This document shows positions 36,588 to 49,900 of a stretch of 64,000 nucleotides of DNA, piece by piece. Every line of letters starts with the position of its first letter. Positions within the stretch are counted from its first letter, which is position 1. The DNA is from Dryomyza anilis (Eukaryota; Arthropoda; Insecta; Diptera; Dryomyzidae), in the NCBI GenBank assembly GCA_951804985.1, contig OX638130.1:124881593-124945592 (forward strand), written 5' to 3'. Made by a program: the position numbers and the translations under genes. The notes beneath the pieces are model-generated. The model was not told where the DNA came from. It ran no database searches and saw only the letters and a program-made list of their open reading frames with translations.

Positions 36588-39500
36588 CTGAAATAAAATT
36601 TGCATTAACAAAATATTTATTTAAATCTCGAGTGCAAAATACTCACGTTCTCCAGGGGTCGTGTAAAGCGCTACCCATTGGTATCTCCCGGCCGAAGTGT
36701 GAGAGACCGGCAAAGCCGAAGGGGCTCACGTAACGACCGAAGGGCGAAACAGCGGTGCCTGTGATTGTACAATTTGATATTTAATAATTATAAGGCGGGA
36801 ATAAAAAAAAGCACTTTTGAGATTCATGTCGCGACTTAATTAATCATGAAATGCGCATGAGCTTCAAGTCATAAATGTACTTCAAATAATTAAAATTAAA
36901 ACTCACCTATATGACTAGGAGGCGCACCTATAAAACTGGCAGCCAACGGCGAACTTTCGTACGGCGATCTGTTGGTCATGCCCGCTGCCGCCGCTGCGTA
37001 CGCCGACGGCGGCAACTCATTGGTCCGATGTAGCATATGCGAGGGTGTGATGGCAATTGAGGGTGACGACTTGATGCCGAGCGCCGATGGTGGCTGCGGC
37101 GAGGCACCCATCACAGACGAGGTTGCAGACCCGCTGGGCGATGGCATCAGACCGGGCGCATTGGGCCCACTCGAGCCCAACTTGTCCGAGTTCTGTTTGT
37201 TCTGATGATAGTAAATCTCCCACGCAATGCGCACATGCATGGCATTCCAGCGACCGGTCTTCTGTGAAGTTGCAAAAACACAAAATTAAAAAAAAAAAAT
37301 AATGAAATCGTTTAAATGACAACATAAGATGCTTTTACCCAAAAACGCGTTTTAATTTTTGATTGTTTTAATAACAGGAATTTGGAATTTGTTTTTTTTT
37401 TGTATTTGTTCAGCAGAGCTGTGAAAGATTCTATCTTTTTTAGATTTAATTCTTTTGAAAATCGAATGGTATGATTTGATTTAATTTTAATTACAGCCAA
37501 AGTTTGAATTTTTTCGTTGATTTGATATGGAAATACGCATATGATTTATCCGTATATGATATATTCATTATATCGTCATCATGCCAAAGGAGGGCGAATG
37601 TATAATTTATGATATTTGCGTTTTTTACATTTTTGAATGTAGTATACTGTGTCAAAATGGTGTGTGGTTTTGTTGTATATTTCTAGCCACAAAAGACAAA
37701 ACGAATTCGAAGAATTCAAATTTCTTGTCAGACCAAAAGGGCGAAATTTTTCGTTTTTTTGCCATAACTTTTTTAACTTTTGGTATAAGATAAAATAGGG
37801 GTATGAAAGGATTAATTGTTTGTTTTTAAAGCACCTATCGATTGGCATCATTATTTTAAAAATATATTTTTTAGATTTTATTACTTGCAAGAAAAATGTT
37901 TGGCAATTTATTTTTAAGTAATGATGCCAATCGATAGGTGCTTTGCACACATACAATTAATGCCTTTATACTACTACTTTATCTTGCACCAATAAAGAGT
38001 TATAGCAAAAAAACGAAATGATTCGCCCTTTTGGCATGACAAGATTTTCAATTTTTTCCAATTTCTTCGTTTTTTTTTTGCTATAACTCTTTATTGGTAC
38101 AAGATAAAATAATGGTGTAAAGGAATTAATTGTTTGTTTTTAAAGCACCCCTATCGATTGTCATCATTGTTTTAAAATATATTTTTTAATTTTTATTACT
38201 TACAATAAAAATGTTTGGCAAATTATTTTTAAGTAATGATGCCTATCTATAGGTGCTTTGAAAACATACAATTAATGCCTTTACATTACTACTTTATCTT
38301 GCAGCAATAAAGAATTATAGCAAAAAAACGAAATGATTCGCCCTTTTGGCATGACAAGATTTTTATTTTGTTCAAATTTTTTCGTTATATTGGTATTACT
38401 CTTTATTGGTGCATGATAAAATAGTGGTGTAAATGCATTAGTTGTTTGTTTTTAAAGCACCTATCGATTGGCATCATTATTTAAAAATTATTTTGCCAAA
38501 ACCTTTTTCTTGCAAATAACAAATGGCAAATTTATATTAGGCAAAATCTTTTTAAATAATGATGCCAATCGATAGATCCTTGAAAAACAAACAATTAATG
38601 TCTTTACATCACTATTTTATCTTGCAAAAAGAAATAGTTATAGCAAAAAAAACAAAAATATTTACGTTTTGGTCAGGACATCATCATTTTGGTCAGCCAC
38701 ATAAAATCCGTATTTATAATTCAGTGAGTTGTCAAAAATCAAAGATATTTTATATGCGTTATGATAATTGATGAATAAACCAAAATAATAAAAAAAAAAT
38801 TTAAAAAAAAAATTGGATTACCCAATATTTTTAAAAATGCATATTCTCCCCTTTAGCATGACATGACGATATGATTTATTCTTTATCACATTTATTTATA
38901 TTTCTTAATTTTTTATTCAACGATTAATTTATTTATTTTTAATTAGTAAAAAAAATAGAATTAAAAATCGAATTTTCAAAATATTCAAGCGTTTTGAGTT
39001 AAAGCACCTTAACGTGGGCACATAAATGAGCGCACCCATGAGCTGAAAATTGAAATTCGTGTCTGCTGAAATTTTGAAAACACAAAAAAAAGCAGAAAAA
39101 AACCAAAAAAAAAGCAAAAGTAAAACATAGGCAAACATACCGTGGACTTGGCAGATTTAGAGGAGTCAAGATTCGTTGGGTTTGAGGACGACTGTGATGG
39201 TGGTTGTAGCGGCTATGCGTTATGAGTTAAATGAGGCGTTGGATTTAATTTTGACATGAAAATGAACAGAGATATGTGTTAAGGGATGGATGAGTGATTA
39301 ATGTTAATGCAATTGATTTGGAAGGACAGTGAAAGTAAAGATTAAAAGTAAAATAAGATGCATATGATGATTCAAACTAATTTGCGCTAAACTTAAGGCA
39401 GCAAACACTGTGTGTGTCTGTGTGTGTTGGTAAACAAAATACAACAACCACATTTACCTTCGGCGCAAATGATGTTAAATGATTTGGCGGCATAAACGGC

Positions 39501-42500
39501 GTAGGCCCACCCAAACCCGGATGCATCAGTCCCGCCGGATTGTAACCCGGATAACTGGGCAAACCGACGCCAGCACGATAGAACGGTGTATCGACGCCAC
39601 CCATTTTGGAGATGTCCTTAAAAACAGGCGGTGGAAAAAGTGCACCGGAGGCGGAAGGTGGCGCTCCGGGCAATGTGGCGGGCAACATCTGCTGATGTTG
39701 ATGCAGATGCGTGTGTTGATGCTGATGATGATGCAACTCCTGGCGGAAGTACGATGAAGGTGGTGGCGGTGCGGGTACGGAGAGTCCAGAGCGATCCAAA
39801 AAACGACTATCAAGTTCGCGACGCAACAGATCTGCTTGATCATCTATTAAAAATGGTGGAAATTGTGATATTTAGTAAACATTTTATATATAATATTGAA
39901 ATAAATAAACAAAAATATGAGGATCTTATATGAAACGTTGCAATTATTGAATTGAAACTCTTATACTTTACTTTGATACTAAGAAAACATTTTATAACAC
40001 AAAAACCGCATCGAAAATTAGTATTTTAATGATTTCTTTTGCTTTACTCAGCCAAACGAGAACAAAAAATCTCATGGACATTCTATACATCAATTCTGTA
40101 TAATTGACAGTTGCTGATTTTGACTGCATACTGTGTTTTTTTTTCCTTTGATTAACGTTGTAAAGCAAATTGCTTTCGAAATGTTAGGCCCGTTTTCAGC
40201 CACTTTTTAGAAGAAAAAAATGCAGTCTCTAACACAACTAGTTTTTCAAAATACTGTAAACGGAATTTTTCTGTTAATTGTCTAAACTAATTACAATATA
40301 TGAACAACTTCAAATATTTCGAAGTGTTTTTAAGATATTTGAATTCAAATTTGAGGAATATTGATTTTTTCTAGAATAAAATTGAATTTTTTTTTTGCAT
40401 TTCAAATCGAAAGTAGATTAATTAGAAAAAAGTTAGTAATTTTGATAGTTAGTGTGGTCTTTGCTCTGGATAAACATAAATGATTTTCTTGTTTATCGTT
40501 AGATCTTAACTGCTAAAAAAATAATACAAAAATTGTCTATAAAAATAGAAATTTTCCGAATTAAGATCCAATTATCTCTAGAACCTATTGGAATATTGAC
40601 ATTCATTAATATATTAAAATTAGTATTGACAATTAAAAGAAAAATTAAAGTTTAAAGTTTTAGGAAAACTAGTTTTCAACAGTTGTCGTATTCTAAATAG
40701 TCGATGAGAAGAAAATAATTGCCATTGCTGTTTTCTTAAAAACGTAACATAATAGGAAAAAAACGCAGTATGCAGTCAAAATCAACACCAGATAATTATA
40801 CAGAATTGATGTATGGGATGTCCATGCGAAAAATCGTGTTGGGTAGTGTCATCTTTCAATATGAAGAAACAGCTAAAAGAATTGTTTTACTTTAACGAAA
40901 CTGACGAAATAGTAACAAATATTAAAAAAAAATTCGAAACTATAAATTAAAAATGTTTTAAACACAAACAATATCAGATAATTCAAACAGAGACCGACAA
41001 TGAAAAGATTTCGATTTTGAAAAAAAGAATTAAATTAATTTTAAACCGACGTATTTTAAACCGTAGTAGAAACATTTGAAAGAATCAAAATCATTTTCAA
41101 AAAAAAAAACCCAAATAATATCAAATAATTCAAATAAAAACCAAAAATGAAAAAAATACCCATTTCAATCCCTTGCTTTACAATGTCATACATACTTTTG
41201 CTGGGTTGAAATAGAGATTCAGCGGAAAATGGATGCGGTGCCGTCGTCGCCGCCGCTGTAGCCGTTGCCGTCGGCGCTGTAGACGTTGTTTGCTGCGCCA
41301 TCGTTGTCATGATCGGTCCTGTGGAGCTTGTTGTAATACTGGCCGTGGACTGTGGTGGCGGTAGCGGTGTAGCGAACAGTGGTGGCGGCGGTTGAAAATT
41401 GCTCGCATTGGAATGTGTTGACGACGACGCTGACACCGATGATGATGATGAGGATGATAACGAAGATGCTGACGACAATGATGTTACTGTTAAAGCGGCA
41501 TTAGGTGTGGAGCTGGGTGGCACCATATGCAGCGGTGAGGGAGGCGTTGGTCTTGTGCTAGCGGCGGCGGAAGCAGCCGAGGAGGCAATTTGCATGGGAC
41601 TAAAATACAGAGTAAATTATTAATTAAAGTACTTAATTCAAAGAGTTTCTTTAAATACCTAGGCCATGTGGAAGTTTTGCCAGCATATGGCAGACCTGGC
41701 ACCGTTGCAATGGGCTGTGTATTTACAAAACTAGGCGGCGGCGCATTGCTGCTGCTGTAGACAAGCGGCTGTGGTGGCGGGCCGCCACTGGCTATGGAGC
41801 CATTGAGCGTATTGACTTGTGAGGAGCGAGACGATGAATTGCTGCTGATATAAAATTATGATTTAAAATAATTATTATAAAATAATGGTGTTATTAAAAG
41901 GTGTAAAATACTTATTTTTCAATTGTCCGTCAAATTTAAACTTAAGGTTTACCACTATCTAGACTAATTTAAAATCTAAAAATGTTCTATCTGACTATCT
42001 GAAACAAGGACCTTTAAAAATAAGAACAAGAAATAAGAAAACATGTTGCGCAAGAAGCTTATAGAATATTTTTAAACTTTTTACGAACATTTTAAATACA
42101 AAATATTATAAGTCCAAGTACAATAAAGATATCTCTTGATTTCCCTTTTTACTTAATTTTAAATCTATTGCTAAAATTATGGATTTTGAGTCGTCAAACT
42201 GTAATGGTTAACAAAAAATTAATAATTTTAAAAAACATAATTTTAGCAATAGATTTAAAATTAAGTAAAGAAGATATTCTAGAGATATTTTTGTTTGTAC
42301 CTGGAGTAAAAAAAAAATAGTTGAAAATGGTTCAAAAATGTAATTTTTGCTTTTAAAGTTTGCTTTTAAAGTTTGGACTTAATATGCTTTAAGATTATGA
42401 ATTGAATTAAATACTTTTTGTTAATTTTAGAGGTTCTAGTTTTAGAAAAATGAGTTCCAAATTTTGCATAAAAATTTGAATCAGTCTACCCTACACGTCT

Positions 42501-43878
42501 TGGTTAAGCGCTAAAGAAATGGATTCAAAGGCTGGAGAATATTATTATGGAATTTAGTTGTTCAAACACAGTAAAACACGATATTCAAAGAATTTTGAAA
42601 ACAATACTGTGATTGCCCATTTTTTGTACAGAAGATTGGCGTTTATTCAATCGAGTGATACAGGTTTAACTCAGTTCTTATGACGAATATTTGCTATGCA
42701 TATCGTCGTAGTAAAACGAAAAGTCACCAAATACATTTTTATGAAACACTTAAATTTCGAGTTGGTTGATTAATAAAGGGTTTTTCAATAAGAGCGCTAC
42801 AAAAGTTTTTTTTCAAGGGTTCTTCAACAGGGACGCTACAAAAGTAGAGCGACAGTTGATATTTCTCTTCAGTAAGGTTTGGTTCCAGTAAGGAAAGATA
42901 TACGAGCCAACAACGAGTCGAAATTATTAAAATTTTCTACCGAAATTCGAATTCGTATATCTTTCCATCATGAAATGGCAAACCTTACTGAAGAGAAATG
43001 TCAAAAGAGCGGCAAGAAATATGGCGTCGTTTGCTGTCCTTGTCGCTCTACTTTTGTAGCGTCGCTGTTGAAAAACCCTTTATTATAAAACGTAATTGAT
43101 GCATTTTTAAAGTTGAAATATCAATTGGTAGATTTACATTTTCTTATAATGTGGTAATAAAAATTGAGATCATCGTTTAACAATTGACAGACATATAAAG
43201 ATTTTTGTAAATGAATATTTGGCGTTTTGAAAATGATTTGGTGACTTTTCGTTCTACAACGACGATATATTTCATTTTCAGACTACTTCCTTTGTTTCCT
43301 TAAAGATTTAGGTTATGGAAGATCCATTCAAAATTGTGGTAAATCGTTAGAATAGAAATTAAAAGTATTCAGCATCCTTATGATCTACGCTATAATCCAG
43401 ACGTGTAGGGTAAAAAGTTTATACTACATTTTAATTCAATTAACTATAGATAATATAGAAATCAAAAGAAATCTGAGTTAAAATGTAAAAAGAGATCATT
43501 TTGATGGTCAGTGTTATCATATAATTGTGTAAAGTAATGGTGTAAACTAAGAATTTATCAAGTTAAACGCACCTGTAGCAATCACGCTCCTGCTTTATAT
43601 TTTCCACCTTCGGCGAGATGCCTCTTTGTAGCACTGATTGCGGCGGCGGTGCCGGCGCAGCACCAGCAACATTTGGTGAATTAACGCGCGCCATGCTTTG
43701 CGCATTTAACAAAGCACCGGGTGTATGTTGCAGCGATAACGCATATCCCGCTGGCACCTGTTGTTGTTGTTGCTGCTGCAATTGTTGTTGATGCTGCTGC
43801 TGTTGTTGTTGTAAAGAATTAGGAGCTGCGGGCGAAGCGGATACTTGCGACTGTTGTGCTTGGGGTGGCGGCAGCAAA

Positions 43879-43910
<32 letters not shown>

Positions 43911-46900
43911 TTGTTGAAGCTGCTGCTGATGTTGTGCGTATAACGCATTTTGCTGCTGTTGATGTTGTTGTTGATGCTGCTGCTGTTGTTGTTGTTGATG
44001 CTGCAGCTGTTGCTGTTGTTGGTGCTGCTGCTGTTGTTGTTGATGATGTTGCTGTTGTTGATGTTGCAACTGCTGTTGTTGTTGTTGATGTTGTTGCTGC
44101 TGTTGATGTTGTTGCTGCTGTTGTTGCTGATGTTGTTGCTGCTGCTGTTGATGTTGCTGCTGCAACAGCGCCTCTCTACTTAACGGCACTGACGTAATAC
44201 TGCTCATGTGGCTCATGCTGCTGGCTGTAGTCACAGCAGTTCCTAAGCTGCTGCTGCTACTGCTCCCAGCACTGCTGCTACTGTTTGGTGGCGGAAACAA
44301 GTTTGTGGACACGGACAGCGAACCAGCGGTACCCGTCGCATAAGGCAAATGATGCATACCGTGCAAAACATGTCCCGCTGCGTGTGGAAACTGCGGCGCG
44401 CTGCCACCACTAATACCCATCGTTGGCGGCGCTCCACTCAAAGGTGTTAGCGGCCGAATGCCGCCACCAGCAGCTGTCGTTGTTGCCGCAGGTGCTTTTA
44501 AACCCATGCCTGGCGGTGGCGCCACCATTGTTTGCTGCTGTTGTTGCTCTTTTAAAGCGCCTGTTGCGATTGTTGTTGTGCGTGGCGAAGAAGCCGCTGC
44601 TGCAGCGGCGGCGGCAGCAGCAGCTACTACGGGCGATGGCAAATACGGACTATGCTGCAAATTGCTGTACGGCGCGTACAGCGTATGCGGCGCATAGGCA
44701 GGTCTATAGGCGCCCGCTGGTAGCAACATTGGTGGCGGTACAGCGCCAGCGTTCAGCGGCAGCAACATGCCAGCATGTAGCGCAGTTGCGCTGGCAGCTG
44801 CTGTTGCAGTGGAGACGATGTTATTGCTGCCAGCGGACACAACAACATTGTGCATCGAGACATTTAGACCGCTGCTGTTCGTACTGTTGCTAATTGCGCC
44901 GCTGTGCATGTGCGTTGGTGGTGGTGGCAGCTGCTGCAGCAACGGTTTGGTATCGATGACAGCAATAGGCGCGCGTGTTGCAGCACCCAGTGCAGATGAT
45001 GGCGCTGATGTTGAAACGATTTGTGGTTTAGGCGACATTTGTGCACTATTACTATTGCTATTACTACTGCTACCGCTAGTTTGTGACTGTGTAGCGGCTG
45101 CGGTGGCGGCTGCAGTTGCTTCAATACCAGGCGGCGCATTTGGTGCTGCTGCTGCAAAGCCATTGATAGCAGCTGCGTCCCCAACATTGCCCAGCAATTG
45201 TGTTGTTAACGTTTGCTCATTTAGCTTGTTATTGGAATGAATTAACGCGCTGGCGGCAGCAGCTGCATTGGAAGATTTGTTGCTGCCACTGCTGCTCATA
45301 TTGCTGCTGTTGCTGTTGTTAGCGTGCGACATCGCAGCAACAGCATTTGTAGGCAATACGGCAGCGGTAGAGACAGCTTTTGTGCTGCTGCTACTGCTGC
45401 TATTGCCAGTTGGCAGTAGCTGCTTGTTTGACGTAAATGTTGGAAGTACTGATAACGTGGTGGCGCTGTTTGTCGCTTTTGTGACAGTAGCAGCAATGGC
45501 AGACGCACTTTGCGCACTTTCGGCGCAGCTCTTTTCATCATTGGATCCAAGCTGCAAGTAAGACAAATGTTTTAAAATATGAAGAAAAAAACAAAATTTG
45601 TTATTATTACCCGCGTTGCTGCCGCATATTGTGTTTGGTATGTTGTAGGCAACAAGCTGCCGCTACTGCTGTTACTGCTATTGTTTTGATGCGCGCCGCC
45701 GGCCGCAGCATTTTGCAACTCCTTTTTATCAGCGTTGCCACCAACAAGTGTTGCAAAACTTGACGGCGCATTTGCCGTTGCCTGTGATGTGTTCGCTGAT
45801 GATGCAGCAGCTGCGGCGACCGCGGATGACGACGCCGATGAATGATGGCTATTACCCAGAACCACATTTTCCTTGAGTCCATGTGGTCCTGATGGCACTG
45901 TAAAGGATATTGTGTCCTTGTTGGGTATTGCATTTGAGCCCGTTGCTTGTTGTGGATAGTCTGACGATTTGCGTGGCGTCGTTGGACTTGGTGTGGTATT
46001 GCATACTTGATGGGTAGGTGTTGAAGGAAAAACTACAGGACCTAATTTTTCAGATCCCTAAAATTGACAGAAAATAATGCATTTCAATAAACATTGATGT
46101 TCGAAATGTGTAAATTAAATGTAATATGTAATAAAAATTAGATAAGTGAATCAATTAACATGTTCGCGGATTTGAATTACGTTATAATGTACCAACATTT
46201 GATCGAAATCGTATTCAAATTTCAATTCATCCGATTTTTTCTTTTTTGTTGTTCCATAGTTCGATTTATACAATAGAAACAATCCGTTTAAGCTCTGCCG
46301 AACGAATTTAATTCTTATATTTTCATAAAAAACATAACTGGATACTTTACTAAATTTTTAATATAATTTTGTTTGCAATTTGATATTTTGAAATAACATT
46401 GTACCAAAATCACTTCAAGGTGCAAGTTATCAAATTTAGCCGAAGTTAGGTTTACCGCTCGAAGTGAAATACAACATAAAATAGCACCCCAAGCTACAAT
46501 TTACTAGGCATATCAAAACTGCTAAGTTTCTGGTAGGATTTTGAAGAGTATATATTATCGCCAATGAAAACTAGTCAAAAACTGGTAGGTTACTGGTAGG
46601 GATTTTAAGATTATATTCCTGCCAGTAAAATTAGTCGAAAACTGGTCTGTTACCAGTATATATTATCGCCAATGAAAACTAGTCAAAAACTGGTAGGTTA
46701 ATGGCAGGGATTTTAAGATTATATTCCTGCCAGTAAAATTAGTCAAAAACTGGTCAGATACTGGTAGGGTGTCAGTAGAACTAGTCAAGAACTGGTCGGT
46801 TACTGGTAGGGAAATGCCCAGAAACCGAAGAGTTTTACTGGCTCATTTCTGGTCGGAATGTGCGTGACATCCTTTATGAGTTAGGGCCAGTTTTTCAGTG

Positions 46901-49900
46901 GTAGTTTAAACTTGGTTTAAACTGCGTTTACTTAAACGCCTCACGTACTATTCAAGCAGTTTTTCAGTGTTTAAGTTTCATTCAGATCAGTTCTTAAAAT
47001 ATGGCAGCACCGGCTAATATCAGTGAATTATCGATTGTGAATAGCATTTAAGAAGAAGAGAATTATTATACTCATTTGGAACAGCTGATATTAAGTTGCA
47101 AGAATGACGAAATTTACAAGAAATTACAAATATAATTTAGAATAGTATAATGCACGAAATTATAAATATCAGTGAGAATTTGTGCGTTTAATCGTTTTGT
47201 GTCACTTTATGCAATAAATAATAGCAGAAAACTAATAAAATGGAAACCGATGGACAAACTAATGAGCGTGGACTGCAGAGTGTAAAGAGCGCATCTCACA
47301 TTTTTTGTCAAAAACATTGAGACTTTAAACGTAGTTTAACCCACCGATGTTTAAACAACGTTTAAAGTTCACACGATTTTAAGTTTAAACTACTAATGGA
47401 ATTCAACTACCACTGAAAAACTGGCCCTTACTCGACACGTAACTAGTAAAACTGGCTGCATACTGGTACGAATTGTTGCTAGGGTTAGTTACAACGAATT
47501 TAATTGAATTTTAAAATTGTCGATTTGGGTACCAAAACGCGAACTTTGAGCCGGATCCATTTCCCATATTCGGATTTCGCTGAATTTTCTCCATCTAATA
47601 GAGCATTTTTAGGAGATGATCTTTTTTTAGATTTGCAAACATGAAAATCCATTGTCAGTCTAGTGGACATGTACAAAATCATTTTTATGACATTTCACAA
47701 CATAACGAAAAATAATAAAAATTTTGCTCATGGTCATCCTAGACATCCTCCAATGGTTATGTCGAAACTTTTGTTTATAATCTAATAATCATCTATAGAT
47801 GATCTATAGTAGCAATCGGATGTGTCCAATCTCTCATTTCTCCTCATCTTTTTAATCTTTTCTAATCATTTATTTTCATCTTTAAATGATGAAAATTTTC
47901 AGCAGTCTGTTTTTTTTTTTCATCATACAATAATGAAAAAGTGAAAAAAATATTATTTTCATCTTCAATGATGAGTACTTTTGAAGATTAGAATTAACTC
48001 GATCATTGAGCGATATAGTTATTTTAATCAGTGATGAAAAAATACAGATAGATGCAGTTATATTCACATATTTGCCAAAATTATTTTATAATCAACTTGT
48101 ATATCGTCGTTGTAGAACCAAAAGTCACCAAATACATTTTTATGAAAAACTTAAATTTCGAGTTTGTTGATTAATATTTTTAAAAGTAATTGATGCATTT
48201 TTAAAGTTGAAATATCAATTGATAGATTTACATTTTCTTATCATGTGGTAAATTGAGATCATTGAGATCATCGATTAAAAATTGACAGATATATAAAGAT
48301 TTTTGTAAATGAATATTTGCATGTATCTGGTGACTTGAATCTGGTGACTTATCGTTCTACAACGACGGTATATTTTTATTGTTGACCAATTATTTTACAT
48401 TTTATTATAAACCAGTTGGGAAGGTTAGATCACATGGAAAATTTTAAAGTAGGTGTTATTATTATAGTTGGGATTATCAAAATTATAGTCGGTCAAAGCC
48501 GCCTATAAATACCCTACACATATGTGTGGTTACCATTCAAATTGGTATATAGGTCACCAGGGTACACGAATCCTGAAAATAACTACAAACTTTCCATCGC
48601 TGAAGAATTTCCATTCATTTGATACCCATATTTACAAATGGGTAGTTGTACCGAATTTCGATTTTTTTTTTTTGGGAACCACAACTCGTTTCGCAGGAAA
48701 ACATTATTTTCATGTATTTCAGCATGATGTCAATACATATTTGAACAAAAAAGTTTACATAAGCAAGTATACAGTAAAATTGATCTGTAGATGTAAATTT
48801 TATGAGGTATTTGGACATAAGTGGTCGGTTCTCAGGTCATAATAGATCGATCATGCCAATTTTGTTCAGACAGCTCAGATATATAAGTAATCTAAATCTA
48901 ACGTTTCATTGCTCTAGCTCTTCTACTTTTTCTGTAATCGTGATTTCTCCAGACAAACAGAGGGACAGACAGACGGACATCGCTAAATCGACTCAGGAGG
49001 TCATGCTGATCAATATATATACTTTTCCATACCGGAGATGCTTTCTTCAGGGTGTTACAAACGGCGTACCAAACTTAGTGTAGGGTATAAAAAAAAATAT
49101 TTATTGCGGTAACTTTATAGGCAAAATGATTTTTTTTTTTTTGGGATGGGAATATTTACTAGTTTTAGCGATGTCCGTCCGTTTATATGTGCCTGTTAAA
49201 ACACGATCACAGGGAAATAAAAAGAGCTAGGTCAATTAAACTCAGAACTTAGACGCTTTGTATACAAATGGCTACATGGTATCGTGATCTGTGACCTGTG
49301 ATCCGCCCAGTTTGGCTTATATACCTCATATAACACTAAAATATACTGAAGATCTACTTTACTGACCAAAATGAGCTTTTGTATTAAATTTAACTATTTA
49401 CTTTATAGCTAAAAATTTGGCTTGAGCCCACTATAATTTCAAAATTCTTATTAGCTCCATAACACTAACTAACAAAATGTCCCTACTTTCTAATTTCCCA
49501 TGTGACTTAACATTTCTCTAGTCAAATTAAAAATTCATAGTACCTCGGACAAAAAAATTGAAGTTTCAACATCACTTTGGTAGACTGTGGCATCAACTAG
49601 TTTGTGGCAAAACATTGTCGAAATATGCATTTGCTACAAAAAAAAAAACCTGTCTCTAGTAATTAGCAGGTGGTAGGTATACCCCAAAATATAGCAAGTT
49701 GTCCGGCTCAAACTCACCTTTGCTAGCGGCGTTTGCGTTTTGACCGCCGCTGCTGTTGCTGCTGTTGTTGTTGCTGTAGGCACTTTGGCAATGGCACCGG
49801 CAGCAACATCATTTTGCTGTTCACTACCGGATGCGGACTCAACGCGTACAATAATGGCAATTTTGCTAATTTCACTTGAGAATCCGCAAGTTTTCGAATA

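Larger units (their letters stand above)
42489..43410. mobile_element. Outer TA-target element carrying two nested insertions
   Basis: TA flanks the element on both sides, with terminal repeats CCCTACACGTCTTGG on the left and CCAGACGTGTAGGG on the right. After removal of the nested insertions about 357 bp remain. TA duplication and such ends suit a Tc1/mariner-like non-autonomous element. Confidence 0.7.

Noticed and set aside
42879..43088. Plus-strand 69-codon frame in the innermost MITE as a transposase fragment
   Set aside because: It spans an inverted repeat and shows no catalytic or helix-turn-helix motif I can recognise.
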